Shown: in pieces, positions 34,854 through 45,663 of the stretch | Numbering within the stretch: the stretch's first letter is position 1 | How the letters are laid out: each line of letters starts with the position of its first letter | Assembly: GCA_002917775.1 (NCBI GenBank) | Contig: KZ627161.1 | Span: forward strand, 1,789,727 to 1,853,726 | DNA from: Glaciozyma antarctica PI12 | Taxonomy: Eukaryota > Basidiomycota > Microbotryomycetes > Kriegeriales > Camptobasidiaceae | Length of the DNA stretch: 64,000 bases | Direction: 5' to 3' | The notes under the pieces: generated by a model | Told to the model about the DNA's origin: nothing | Databases searched by the model: none | What the model saw: only the letters and a program-made list of their open reading frames with translations | Program-made: the position numbers and the translations under genes

Positions 34854-37800
34854 ATGAGCAGCTCTCCTTCGACGACTCCCCAAGTTCAAGCCTCCAAAAC
34901 TACCTCTTCCGGCGCCTCCACCTCCAGCACTTCGACCTCTACCCCCAAGGCGAACCCTTTCGCTGTCCCTCCCATCCCCGCCTTCCGAGGACCCGTCAAC
35001 TACGCCGCCGCCGCTTCTAAGTCCAAGCCTTCGCCCCCCGCGATCAACGGCAAGGATGCCACTGCGACCGTAATCGGCACGTCGGGACTAGGCGCTACTT
35101 CTGCTGCCGCCCTGGCACCTGTGCACGCCGCCGCGGGAGGAGCTGGGCCTGCTAAGAAGCAGGGCATCAAGGTCGAGGGAGTTCAGGTCCCTGTTGCACG
35201 CGTGGGAGCGATTCGGGCCGCCGCTGCAGACTGTGAGCACGCGCTCGCTTGTGTTGGAGGGATCGGGATGGTAGCTGACAGGGTTCCTTGCACTCTCTAG
35301 CGAACAACGTTGCGATCGGAAACGTCAACGACAAGAACGCCGTCCTCTCGTCCTCCCCCGCCGCACCTCCCGCTCTCAAGGGCAACCCCCCTGCCGCTGC
35401 CCCCGCCGCGAACGCTTCTGCCGCCCCCAAGGCTCCCATCAACCTCCACGCCTTCTTCACCGGCAGCTCCTCGCCTTCGCCCGCCCCCGCGACGCTGCCC
35501 GCCGAGCGCCGATCCGTCGCGACTTTCGACCCCTCGTCCCGATCGCCTCAGCCCTCTCCCTCGACCATCCCCGGAGGAATCGGCGCCGCGCTCCACCACC
35601 CCTCGCAGCTTTCGAGCAACTCGCAGTCGTTCGCACCTCGCGGAAACCAACCTCCTCCCTCCTTCGTCCCCCAGCAGCAGCAGCAGTCGTCCTTCCCCTC
35701 CCCTTCCCCTCAGTACGCCCAGCACCCTCACCTCGGCGGACCTCCCCCTTCCTTGCCCTACCAGCAGCACCAAGGCCAGCCCTACCTCCAGCAGCAGCAA
35801 CAGCAGCAGCAGCACAACAAGCCCTCCCCCCAAAAATATCCCCAACGGCAACAACAACCAGCAGCCGTATGGTGGACCCGGAGGCGCCAACGTCGGAGGT
35901 CCTCAGAGCCAGGGACGGAACGGATCCTTCGTCGGCTCCCCCGTCATGCAGCAGCGCCAGCAACCCGGAACGCCCCAGCGAGGACAGTTTGGACCTACGA
36001 GTCCTAGGTTGCCCAACGTCGGCCTTCCTCAGGGAGGAATGATGGGATACCCTCAGCAGCAGCAGTGGCAGCAGCCCGTACGTCCCTTCTTCCACACCTT
36101 TATTTTTCTCCCCATCTCGACCATCCTCCGCTGTTTTCGCTCTCTCGCTCGATTCCGCGCGCGAATGCTGACCTTTCTCCTCCTCTTTCGCAGCCTTACG
36201 GCCAGTACCCCGGATACTACAACCCTGGCATGCAGGCCTACCCTCCCCCCGCCGCCTACGCCCAGCAGCAAGGCCCTCCCTCGATCCCTCCCGTCGCTCC
36301 CTCCGGCACCTCGACCCCCTCGACCGGCGTCCGCACTCCCTCCGTCTCTGGCCCCTCGGGCGTTCCTCCCTCCCCTTCCCCCGTCCCCAACTCGTTCGCC
36401 TACTCCTCTCCCCAGCCCCAGGCTTCGACCCTCCCTCACCACGGCTACCACGCCTCGCTCGGTGGAACTCCTCTTCGCGCTCCTGGCAGTCCGTTCAGCC
36501 TCAGCGCCGCGGCGCACGCGTCCGAGTTCAAGCCCAACGTCGAGGTTCCAGCGTTCGTTCCCAGCCCGAGGAGGAGCGCGGCGATCAAGATCCGTAACCC
36601 CAAGGACGTCGTCGTGAAGGATCCTATCAAGGAGGAGAAGCCTGTCGAGGTCGCCAAGGTCGAGCCCAAGGTCGAGCCCAAGGTCGAGGAGAAGGTCGAG
36701 GCCAAGGTCGAGGTCAAGGAGGACGAGTCGGTCAAGGTCGCTGAGGAGGCGAAGAAGGTCGCGGAGGAGAAGAGCAAGAAGGACGAGGAAGAACGCGTTG
36801 CCAAGGATGCGAGCGAAAAGAAGGTCGCCGAGGAGAAGGCTGCTGCTGTCGCCGTCGCCGCCACCGCCGCGAAGGAGAAGGAGGCTTCCGACGCTGCTGC
36901 TGCTGCCGCCAAGGTCGCTGAGGAGAAGAAAAAGGACGAGGAGGCCGCTGCCGCTCTCGCTCTCTCGACCGCTCTCGCCGCCGCTGCAAAGCCTGTCGTC
37001 GAGGAGCTCAAGGTCGAGGCTGTTCCCGTCGAGGACGTCAAGGTCGCCGAGTCCAAGGACGTCGTCGAACCCGTTGTCGCCGCTACTCCCACTCCCACCA
37101 CCACTCTCCCCTCCTTCCTCCCTTCCAAGCCCGTCAACGGCGCCGTCATCCCCGACGAGAAGCCCAAGCGCGCTGTCCCCGCCTCCCTCGACCTCTCGTC
37201 GACCAACGAGGCCGACGTCTCCGCCCCTCTCCCCTCCGTCCTCGCTTCCGCCCGCGCGATCGAGAACCTCGCCAGCATCTCGTACCCCGCCGACATCAAG
37301 TCCCCTCGTCCCGACCTCAACGCCGACTCGGAGCCGGGCAAGTACCGCTACGACCGAGAGTTCCTCATGCAGTTCATGATGGTCTGCACGGAGAAGCCCG
37401 AGGGTCTCCCCAACCTCGAAGCGATCGGCATGGTCGACTCGGGAGCCGACACCGCACGCGGAGGATTCTCCGGACGAGGCGGTCCCAGGTCCTCGATGGG
37501 TGCCGTCCCCCCGTCCCAGCTCGCAGCGCCTCGGGCGCTCAGTTCGGATCCGCCCGTAGCGCGAGCACTGGCGGCGCGTTCGGCGGCATGGGCAACTTTG
37601 GCCAGGGGCAGCAGCCTCTCGGCTCGAGTCAGGCGAGGTTCGAGGCGTCCCTCGCAGGAGGAGCGCGTGCGCCCGCTGGTTCATTCCAGGGTCGTGCGGG
37701 AGGAAGCATGTCGAGGCAGACGAGTCAGAGCGGGACGATTGGAGGAGCGAGCTTCGCGCCTGCGGCTGGTGGACGCGTTCCCAGTCGACGAGGTCAGCCG

Positions 37801-40053
37801 AGGGAGTCGAACCAGCGCGGTGGATCGGGAGGAGGAGGAGGTGGTGGAGGAGGAGGGAAGAACGGGCACGTCACCGGTCAGGGATTCGAGGACGCCGCTC
37901 CTCTCGAGGCGAGCGAGACGGGATGGAAGCCCGACATCCTCGGTCGCGGAACCGCCTCCGGAACGGCGACGCCTACGAGCGACTCCCCCGAGATGGTCGT
38001 TCGCAAGGTCAAGGCGCTCCTTAACAAGCTCACGCTCGAAAAATTCGACTCGATCTCCGACCAGATCCTCGAGTGGGCCGACAAGAGCGTCAACGAGACC
38101 GACGGCCGCATCCTTCGTCAAGTCATCGCCCTTATCTTCGAGAAGGCGACCGACGAGGCCAACTGGTCCGAGATGTACGCTCGCCTCTGCCGCAAGCTCA
38201 TGGAGAAGGTCTCCGTCAACGTCAAGGACGAGCGCGTCAAGGGCCCCGACGGCGTCCCGGTCGCGGGAGGAGCGCTCTTCCGCAAGTACCTCCTCAACCG
38301 ATGCCAGGAAGATTACGAGAGCGGATGGAAGCAGAAGGAGGTCGCCGCTGCCGCCGCCGCCGGCAAGGCCGCCGACGATAACGCCAAGAAGGAGGCGAAC
38401 GACGCGGCGAAGAAGGAGGAGGAGGAGAAGACGGGAGCGGGAGCGTCGGCGTCGTCGAGCGCGCAACCGAAGGAGGCGGAGCTGCTGTCGGACGAGTACT
38501 ACACTGCTCAGAAGGCGAAGCGTCGCGGACTTGGACTCGTTCGCTTCATCGGAGAGCTCTACCGCCTCTCGATGCTCACGGAGCGCATCATGCACGAGTG
38601 CATCAAGAAGCTCCTCGCCAACACGGAGAACCCCGAGGAGGAGGACGTCGAGAGTCTTTGTCGCCTACTCACCACCGTCGGTAAGGGACTCGACAACGCG
38701 AAGGCGAAGCAGCACATGGACATCTACTTCACTCGCATGAAGATGATCTCGGACAACATGAAGATCTCGTCGCGTATTCGCTTCATGATTCAGGTGCGTC
38801 CCGTCGACTTGTCCTCTGCGAGCTCGAAACTGACGATCGCTCGCTTCGCAGGATGTTCTCGAGCTTCGAGCTCAGCGATGGGCGCCTCGACACGACTCTG
38901 CTGGACCCAAGCTCATCTCCGAGATTCATTCCGATGTACGTCCTTCCTCTCCACGTTCGTCGTCGTTTCTCGCTGACGCACCTTCGTTTCGCAGGCTCAG
39001 AAGGCGAGCGAGGAGGCGAGTCGACGAACGGCCAGCTCGGGCGGAAAGGGCATGCCTCGTCTTCAAGACCAGCTCTCTCGACCTGGATCTCGTCGCGGTC
39101 AAGGTCGCGACCAGTTCGGCGTCGCCGCAGCCGGCGCGGACGGATGGAGCGCTCCCGTTCCTCAACGACCAGCAAAGGCAGGCGACCTCAGCTCCTTCGG
39201 CAAGATCCGCGAGCCGACGACGGCGATTTCTCTCGGCCCCTCTGGAGCGTTCGCCAACCGCGCCGCCAAGGCCAAGGAGGCCGCTCGCCCTGTCGCCCCC
39301 AGCAACCCTTTCGCCATCCTCAGCGCAGGAGGCGACGCCGCTCCCGAGCGGCCAAAACTGGTGCTCGCGCCCCGGACCAAGCCTGTCGATGGCAGCACGG
39401 AGGAGGAGAAGCCTGAGGAGGAGGAGGCTGCCGAGGAGGAGGACGAGGAGGAGGACGATGGAGCGATTGATCCCAACGCGATCAGTATGTCGCGTGCGGA
39501 GGGAGAGCGTAAGGCTGGCAACAGCGTTAAGGAGGTACGTTTCTTTATTTTCGCGTCTCGACGAGCTCGCGCTAATCTCGACTCGTACGCAGTTCTTCGC
39601 CGTCAAGAACATCTCCGAGGGAGTCGAGTCCGTCAAGGCTCTTCCCGCCGAGTACCGAAGCTTCCTCATCTCGGCCCTCGTCGACGCTGCCGTCAACAAG
39701 AAGGCCGACGACGTGAACCTCACTCGCCAGCTCTTCGTCGCCGTCGTCGCCAAGGAGGTCGTCACCCACGCCGTCATGCTCAAGTCTCTCGAGCCTCTCA
39801 TGAAGACGATGATCGACTACGCCGTCGACGTGCCCGGTCTATACGGTTTCGCTGTACGTCCTCTTCGCTTTCGTCCCTCACAACCCTCGCTGACGTTGCC
39901 TTGCGCAGGCCAACCTCGCTATCGGAGCTGGCGCATCGCGGGCCGAGGTCGAGGAACTCTCGCTCAAGATGGAATCGGAGGAGGATCAGGATGAGGATCA
40001 TCGAGCGAGGGCGCAAGTTGCTGCTCGCCGCTTTCGACAAGCTGCAGCAGTAG
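34854..40053 (+). CDS. Translation initiation factor eIF4G
   Basis: eIF4G is the cap-complex scaffold that bridges eIF4E, eIF4A, poly(A)-binding protein and the 40S subunit. The N-terminal half is Pro/Gln/Ala-rich (AAPKAPINLHAFFTG, QQQ runs, YGQYPGYYNPGMQAYPPP), then a long Lys/Glu/Ala/Val helix region. KYRYDREFLMQFMMVCTEKP matches the eIF4E-binding site (YDREFLMQF). From about 38000 the MIF4G domain follows (VRKVKALLNKLTLEKFDSIS, IFEKATDEANWSEMYARLC, RRGLGLVRFIGELYRL, TTVGKGLDNAKAKQHMDIYF), and after it an SNPFAIL segment and a short helical C-terminal part. Frame changes without introns occur at C runs (35826-35831, 37507-37512) and near 39990, before LLLAAFDKLQQ; these look like 1-base indels. 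Confidence 0.9.
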
Positions 40054-40415
40054 ACTCACGTAGATTTCCCGGTAATGCGACACGCTTTCCAGCTGTTTAT
40101 TGCGCGTGCGCGTGCGCGCGTTTGCTGGCTCCAGCGCCGTCGTTGTGGCTGCGAGCTCGTCACTACCTGCGCCGTCGTCGTCGTCGATTCCAGGCCATAC
40201 TCTCGTCGCCGTTCATCGTTGTAACTCGCTCGCACATGACTTCGAAGCGCACAGATGTTTTCAAGGAGCAAACATATCAAGCGGGGCTGTACAAAGGGTG
40301 GAGAGGGGAGCGGCGAACAAGCGGGGTTGGGAGCGCAAAGGAAGCGACGTTCTGCGGAGAAGTCAGTTCAAGCTCGTCGAATGCTGCTAAAGGACTTGCG
40401 TATTTAAACGTAGAC
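40054..40415. other. Tail-to-tail intergenic region
   Basis: These 362 bases lie between the eIF4G and Myb-protein stop codons. They contain a GCGTGCGCG repeat near 40100 and no identifiable gene. Confidence 0.45.
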
Positions 40416-42063
40416 TCAAAGAGCCTCCATCTCTTTGCGCTGAAGTGTCTCGCGAAGTCCTCGACGCACTTCTTTCAGGGTCAAGATCGTGTCCTGCCGG
40501 AGAGAGGTGAGCTGGCGACAGCGACGCAGTCCCGGAAAGACGCACGCGAATCTTCCTCTTCTCGTCGACTGTGGTAGCGATTCCAAAGTCAAGGTTGAGC
40601 CTGTCGAGCTCAGTGTTCTTGTCGGCGATCTCGTTCTTGATGCTGCGAAGCTCGTCCTTCTGCGCGTCGAGAGTGTGGAGTTTCTTGTTGGCTGGGGGAT
40701 CAGGAGCTTAAGCTCGGCGCTTTCCTTTGGACGTGGAAGCTGCGGGAGTGATAACGGCTTAGCGAGCTGGAGGTGGTGGTGGCAGCGGAGAGGGAGGCAC
40801 CTTGAGGAGCACGGGGCTTGGCGGGAACTTCGTCGTCGTCGTCCGAAGAAATGATGACAGTGTTCTGGGAGCACTAAGATTAGCTGCGGCGTGAGAGGGA
40901 GGGAGTGGAGGACAACGAACGCGGCGGGTTTCCCTCGTGAGGGCGCTCGTGGAAGTGCGCTTGGCCTTGGTGGGCTGGCGCTCGTGAGATCCCGATCTGC
41001 ACAACCTGATCAGTTACGGTATACAGAAAGAAGTCACCGGAGTGCTCACTGCTGAGGAATCTGCGAGGACAGCGTGTAAGCGCCACGAGAAGGCGATAAA
41101 CGGTCGAAAAGAACGCACGTTGGGCTTGACTTCGGGCTGTGACTCCCCGCCGTCCTTCCGGTCTTCGCCTCGATCGTCAGAGACGACAGGTTTCTCCTTA
41201 TCTGGAAGGCGGTAGAAGCGCTGCTTGCAGCTTGCCTCTGACCGGGGAGGATTCATGTCGACGCCAATGGCACGCCAAGCGAGGCCCTCGCTGCGCCCCT
41301 GGACCAGCTGCTGGTCGTCCGCTGGAGTAAACCTGAATGGAGAGAAAGAATTGTTTAAGCTCGACAAGCTGGCGTACGGTGGGAGCAACTCACCGTGAAG
41401 GAGAGTCTGAGGCTGGTTGGTGCTCGAACGGTGGGCCGACTTCGACTTCTGCGGTACCGGGGGCCTCTTGACGCCGGGAGGTCCCTTGTTCCAGCGAGTA
41501 CGGCAGCCGTTCACGTTGCGCGATCCCCCGATCTCCAAGCTCACCGCGTCCCAGTCGGTCCTACCGCCAGCCGCGTGGTTCTTGACAGCGCGTCGAGCAC
41601 CACGTACTCCTCACGAGTCCAACCTTCCCCTACTTTCGCTATTAACGTGGTCAGAGTTGTTTGGCGCGCAGGAGAGGAAGGAGCATACAGGCTTGCGGGG
41701 TGCAGTCCTGGAAGTCGTCCTCCGAATCCGAGGCTTTCGAGCTCGACGGCGCCGCTGCGCACTCATACGTGAGCTTCCACACCTCTACTGCCCAGGCCTC
41801 TGTGGCATAGAACCGCGCTCACTCTCGACAGGAACAGCTTTAGCGGCCGTGGTCTTCGGGTCGCCGAGCTCGACGTCTTCCTGCTTGACGCTCACTGCGG
41901 GCGGCACGGCAGTTAGGGAGTGCATCTGTAGCTCAGGCTGTACGTACGGTCGTGGTGCGACTTCTCCGTGAGAACAGGGCGTAGATGGAAAGGAGAAGGA
42001 CCATGCGGCGAAAAAGGCACAGACCCTCGCACCCGGTCCCCCCTTCGAATTTCGCATGGTCAT
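40416..42063 (-). CDS. Myb/SANT-repeat nuclear protein with coiled coil
   Basis: Two Myb/SANT repeats are visible. The first is built from GEGWTREEYVVLDA and VKNHAAGGRTDWDAVSLEIG with NVNGCRTRWNK, but these two halves are in different frames with no intron between them (41585-41594). The second is FTPADDQQLVQGRSEGLAWR, then SEASCKQRFYRLPDK. Downstream are basic sequence (HERQPTKAKRTSTSALTRE), NTVIISSDDDDEVPAKP, which looks like a SUMO-interacting motif, and a C-terminal coiled coil (DAQKDELRSIKNEIADKN, LKEVRRGLRETLQRKEMEAL). DNA binding in the nucleus is inferred. The 5' end is unsure: an exon ending TEKSHHD is supported, but the true ATG may differ from 42063. Confidence 0.62.
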
Positions 42064-42443
42064 GGTCCAGTGCCTTCCCCAACTAGATGATTCTAACGAG
42101 GGCAGTAGAAAGCACACGAAAAAGGTGAAAGCAAGTCGAGCGAGAGCAGACAGATCAGGACTTTGGCGTCGCAAACTGATCTCAGTGCTCACCCCCCTTT
42201 CCCTTGTTCGAGCCCTCAATCGTGAGCTTACCCGCTCTCTCCACAAGAGACGAAGGCGACCAGCTCGTCGCTCCTTTGCGAGAAAAAGATCCATACCTAG
42301 AAAGCGTTCCTCGAAAACCGCAAGGGAGCGACTCGTCGACGCAGCCGACGAAGGAAGCAGTTGAGCGAGCAGTGAGGACGACACGACGCCACAAATGCGA
42401 AACAGGCTAGTTACTAAACATGCAAGGAACCTCCCCCCCCTCC
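42064..42443. other. Intergenic region
   Basis: These 380 bases lie between the approximate 5' end of the Myb gene and the stop of the GATA-factor gene. No supported coding sequence or RNA gene. Confidence 0.4.
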
Positions 42444-45400
42444 TCAGATCTCCCCCTCGAGCTCTCGCCCACCGAGCAAGCTCTCATACAGCCTATCCAT
42501 CTCCTCCCTCTCCACCCTACTCTCCTCCCCTCCCTCCTCCCTCTCAACCCCCTTATTACTCTTCGCCAACAACGCCAACAACTGCGCGACCGTCGACCTC
42601 TCCAACTGAACCTTCCCTCCCTCGATCCCCAAACTCGCCAACAGGACTTTGACCGCGTCCTGCCCCGCCTCCTTGTCGACTCGCTCGCTAGGCCCTCGAT
42701 ACGTCATCGTCATATCGTCCCCACTCTCGAGGTACCCCTCCTCATCCGGCGTGATGCCTGACCCGAATTCGCTCGGCGTAGGTCCCGCTTCGGAAGGCAA
42801 GGCGGGAGGAGAGGACGGAGGGAGCGAACCGAAATCGAACTCGGCGTCAGAGGTGGCGGCGGTGTTGAGGAAGTGGGAGGGAAGGTAGGAACGCCCACCG
42901 GCGCGAGAGGGGCGGAGGAGGTGCGAGAGGGAGTACGTGTCGTCGGTGAGGGAAGGGTCGAGGAGCATCCCGTCTGAGCCTTCGTAAGGACTTGCGGGCC
43001 AGCCGTCCGAAGGAGTATCGCCGTCTTCTCCTCGGCCGAGCGCGATGGCGGGTACGAGGCCGTCGATGAACGAGTCGAGAATCGAAGGTGCGGGTCGTCC
43101 GCACGATGCTGGCGCCTTGGATTTGGATCCTGGAGTGGCGGAGCTGGTACGAGGTTGGACGCAGGGACTCGAAGGAGGTGGGGAGGAGGGGGCGGTGAGG
43201 GCGTTGGAGGAGAGGGAGGTGCTGAAATCCCTTCGTAGGTCCGAGATGACCGACTCGAAATCGGTACTGGGAGGAAGAGCGAGGAGGTCAACTCCCATCA
43301 TCGACGACGGCGCCTCGTTCTCCTTTTCCTTCTCCTCGGGCGTCGAACGAAGGTAGAGGTTGAAATCCTGCTCGAACGCCGCGTCGGCTCTCGCGCCATC
43401 GAGCTCCATCGGCATGTCGAAGCTCCCGAGGTCGATCGACGTATCGTTGAGAATCCGCTTGAGCGCCGTCCCCGGACTCGCCGTCAAAAGGTAGTCGGGC
43501 ACCGCCGCTTGCCTCCGCTGAGGCGACGGCGACCCCCCGCCGTAGAGCGCACTAAAGTCTAACGAAGGCCTCGACCCCTCGTCGCTCTCGTACCCGCTCC
43601 TCAGCCCTATCCCCAGTCCCGCCCCTCCGCCCCCCCTCACTGGACTCGTCGCAGCGCCCCACATGCCTTTCGAGCGAAAGCGCGGCGAGCGTCCAGGAGA
43701 AGTCATGACGATGCCGGGTGCGCGATGACCCTGCTGAAGGCGGAAGATGGAGCTGGGGGAGCGGTTCGGTCCGATGTGCTTGCTGGGAGAGGGAGGAGGG
43801 ATTGGGTTCGTGCGACGCTTCTTGGCCTTTTTGAGGTCGGCTTCGCAGGTCGCGGTGAGGCGGCCTTGGAGGGGACGACCGGAGGAGGAGGGTGCGGTGG
43901 CGAGGGTGCGGGAGGCGGCGGGAGAGGTGCGTTCGGCTTTCGAGCGGTGGAAGCCGTTCTTGTTGTAGAAGACGCCGCAGGCTGCAATCGACCTCGTTAG
44001 CGACGACGACGAAGAGAGAGGGAAAAAGGAACGCACCATTACACACGATCGCCTCGTCCTCGGGCTCCGTGCTCTCCCTCCAACTCGCCGCCTTCTTCCT
44101 CTTGCAATTCGAGCATCCATCCGCCGCGTTCCTCGGGTTCGCATTCCCGCTCTTCCCACTCCTCTCCTCCTTGGGAATCAGCACAAAGCTCTTCCTCGGC
44201 TCCTCCTTCTCCTTCTCCTTCTTCTTCTCCTTCTCCTTCTCCTTCTCCTTCTCCTTCTCCTTCTCCTTCCCCTTATCGCCCGTCTCAGGAATGTTAAAGA
44301 ACGTCGCGAGCGTCCGAATCGCCGCTGGCAGCGCCGCACGACTCTGCTCCGAGCTATCCCCCATCGGGAGCATCTGACTCAACAGCGCGAGGACTTGAGG
44401 ATCCTGCAGTCCTGCAAGACCATCGGGGAGGGGAGGGCGGGCGAGAGGGTGACGACGGCTATCCGAGTCGCGAGGACGCTTCTTTTTGACGGGGTCGCCG
44501 ATCGAGGAGGGGTAGGGCTGTCGACGACGGGGTGGGGAGGAGGCGCGGTCGGAGGAGTCGATGGGGTTGGGGTTGGCGAAGGAGCGGAGGGAGGTGAGGA
44601 ATTGAGTTTGGGTGAAGGATGGGCGCTGGAACGCGTGCCGTTAGTCGTGCTCGCGATGACTAGCGACGAAAGGGACTTACCTCGACGAGCTGAAGCCAAA
44701 CTTCAAGCGTATCGCTGCCCTCCTCCTCCTCATCACTCCCCTCTCCATCTCCATCATCCTCCTCCTCAACCTTCCTCCTCTTCGCCCCCCGCGCATTCTC
44801 ATCCACAACCACCTTCCCGCACACCCACGTCGTTCCCTCCCTCTTTTCCGCCAGGTTCCATGACAGCATCCCCTTGCCCTCCATGAGGCCCTGTCCCGCG
44901 GTCGAAGCTGGCGAGGGCTGGAGAGACGATTCGTACGGGTCGACGGCGGAGACGGCGTAGTCCTTTGTTGGGTCTGTGACGAGTTCAGGTCTATGGTCGC
45001 GGGATTAGCTGAGAAGAAAGAAGGGACGAGAGGAAGGGACGAACCGAGAGATGCAGATCGCGGAAAGGCACGTCTTGAGCGTCAACTTGCCGTACTCGGT
45101 CTTGGGCCCTCCGTTCGTCGCATCGACGCTGTTGTTCGGGCCGAGGAGCTGAACCCAAACGGGGGCAGAGAGACGCGCGAGACACGTGTAGCTCTGATGT
45201 TGTGATGGCGGCGCGGGGTCGGGAACAGGATCGGGGAGGAGGGAAGGATCGATAGCGCCGACAAAGGACGAGGTCGACGCGAAGGGAGGAGTGGCTGCGG
45301 GTGTCGTGGATGCTGGTACGGGGTTGTAGGTTGGGGAGGAGAGGGAGTAGAAGACTTTGACTGTGGTGGTGAGGTGGGTGGTCAGCTTGGTTGGCCTCGT

Positions 45401-45663
45401 CGAACGCGGTAAGGAGACGCACCCATCATCATGCGCCCTCGTCCAGGTCTTCGCTTCCTCGCCATACGCGCTGGCACACCTCCATGTACTCCTCCCACGC
45501 CGGGTGCCCCCGTTCGCCCCGAGTCGTCCTGCGCCGGCGTCGGAAGTGCCGAAGTCGACGCGACGCTGCCTGCTTCACTGTGGGCGCGTTGACGAGCACA
45601 TTCTTGGGCTGAGATGGAGGGGAGACTGAGGCCCGTGGCGGTGGGGTTGGGAGAGGTCGCCAT
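42444..45663 (-). CDS. Ams2/Spt21-type GATA zinc-finger factor
   Basis: The N-terminal part (VKVFYSLSSPTYNPVPAS, SYTCLARLSAPVWVQLLG, KLTLKTCLSAICISRPELV, EGKGMLSWNLAEK, TLEVWLQLVE) matches the Ams2/Spt21 N-terminal domain; those fungal proteins drive histone gene expression. Downstream is a GATA-type finger, C-x2-C-x20-C-x2-C: CSNCKRKKAASWRE, then VCNACGVFYNKNGF across an intron. A Lys-Glu repeat (KEKEKEKE) precedes the finger. The rest is Ser/Pro/Asp-rich and likely disordered, ending SLLGGRELEGEI. By analogy with S. pombe Ams2, the protein may bind GATA-like sites at histone genes, which is inference. The ATG at 45663 begins MATSPNPTATGLSLPS; about five introns. Confidence 0.82.
44201..44274. 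repeat. CTCCTT hexanucleotide repeat (codes for Lys-Glu run)
   Basis: About ten near-perfect CTCCTT/CTTCTC units on the plus strand encode the KEKEKE stretch in the GATA-factor gene. Being 6-base units, length changes would keep the frame. Confidence 0.85.

Noticed and set aside
36053-37684. 543-codon minus-strand open frame opposite eIF4G
   Set aside because: It is the mirror of the Ala/Val/Lys/Glu-rich eIF4G segment; the plus strand has recognisable eIF4G domains.
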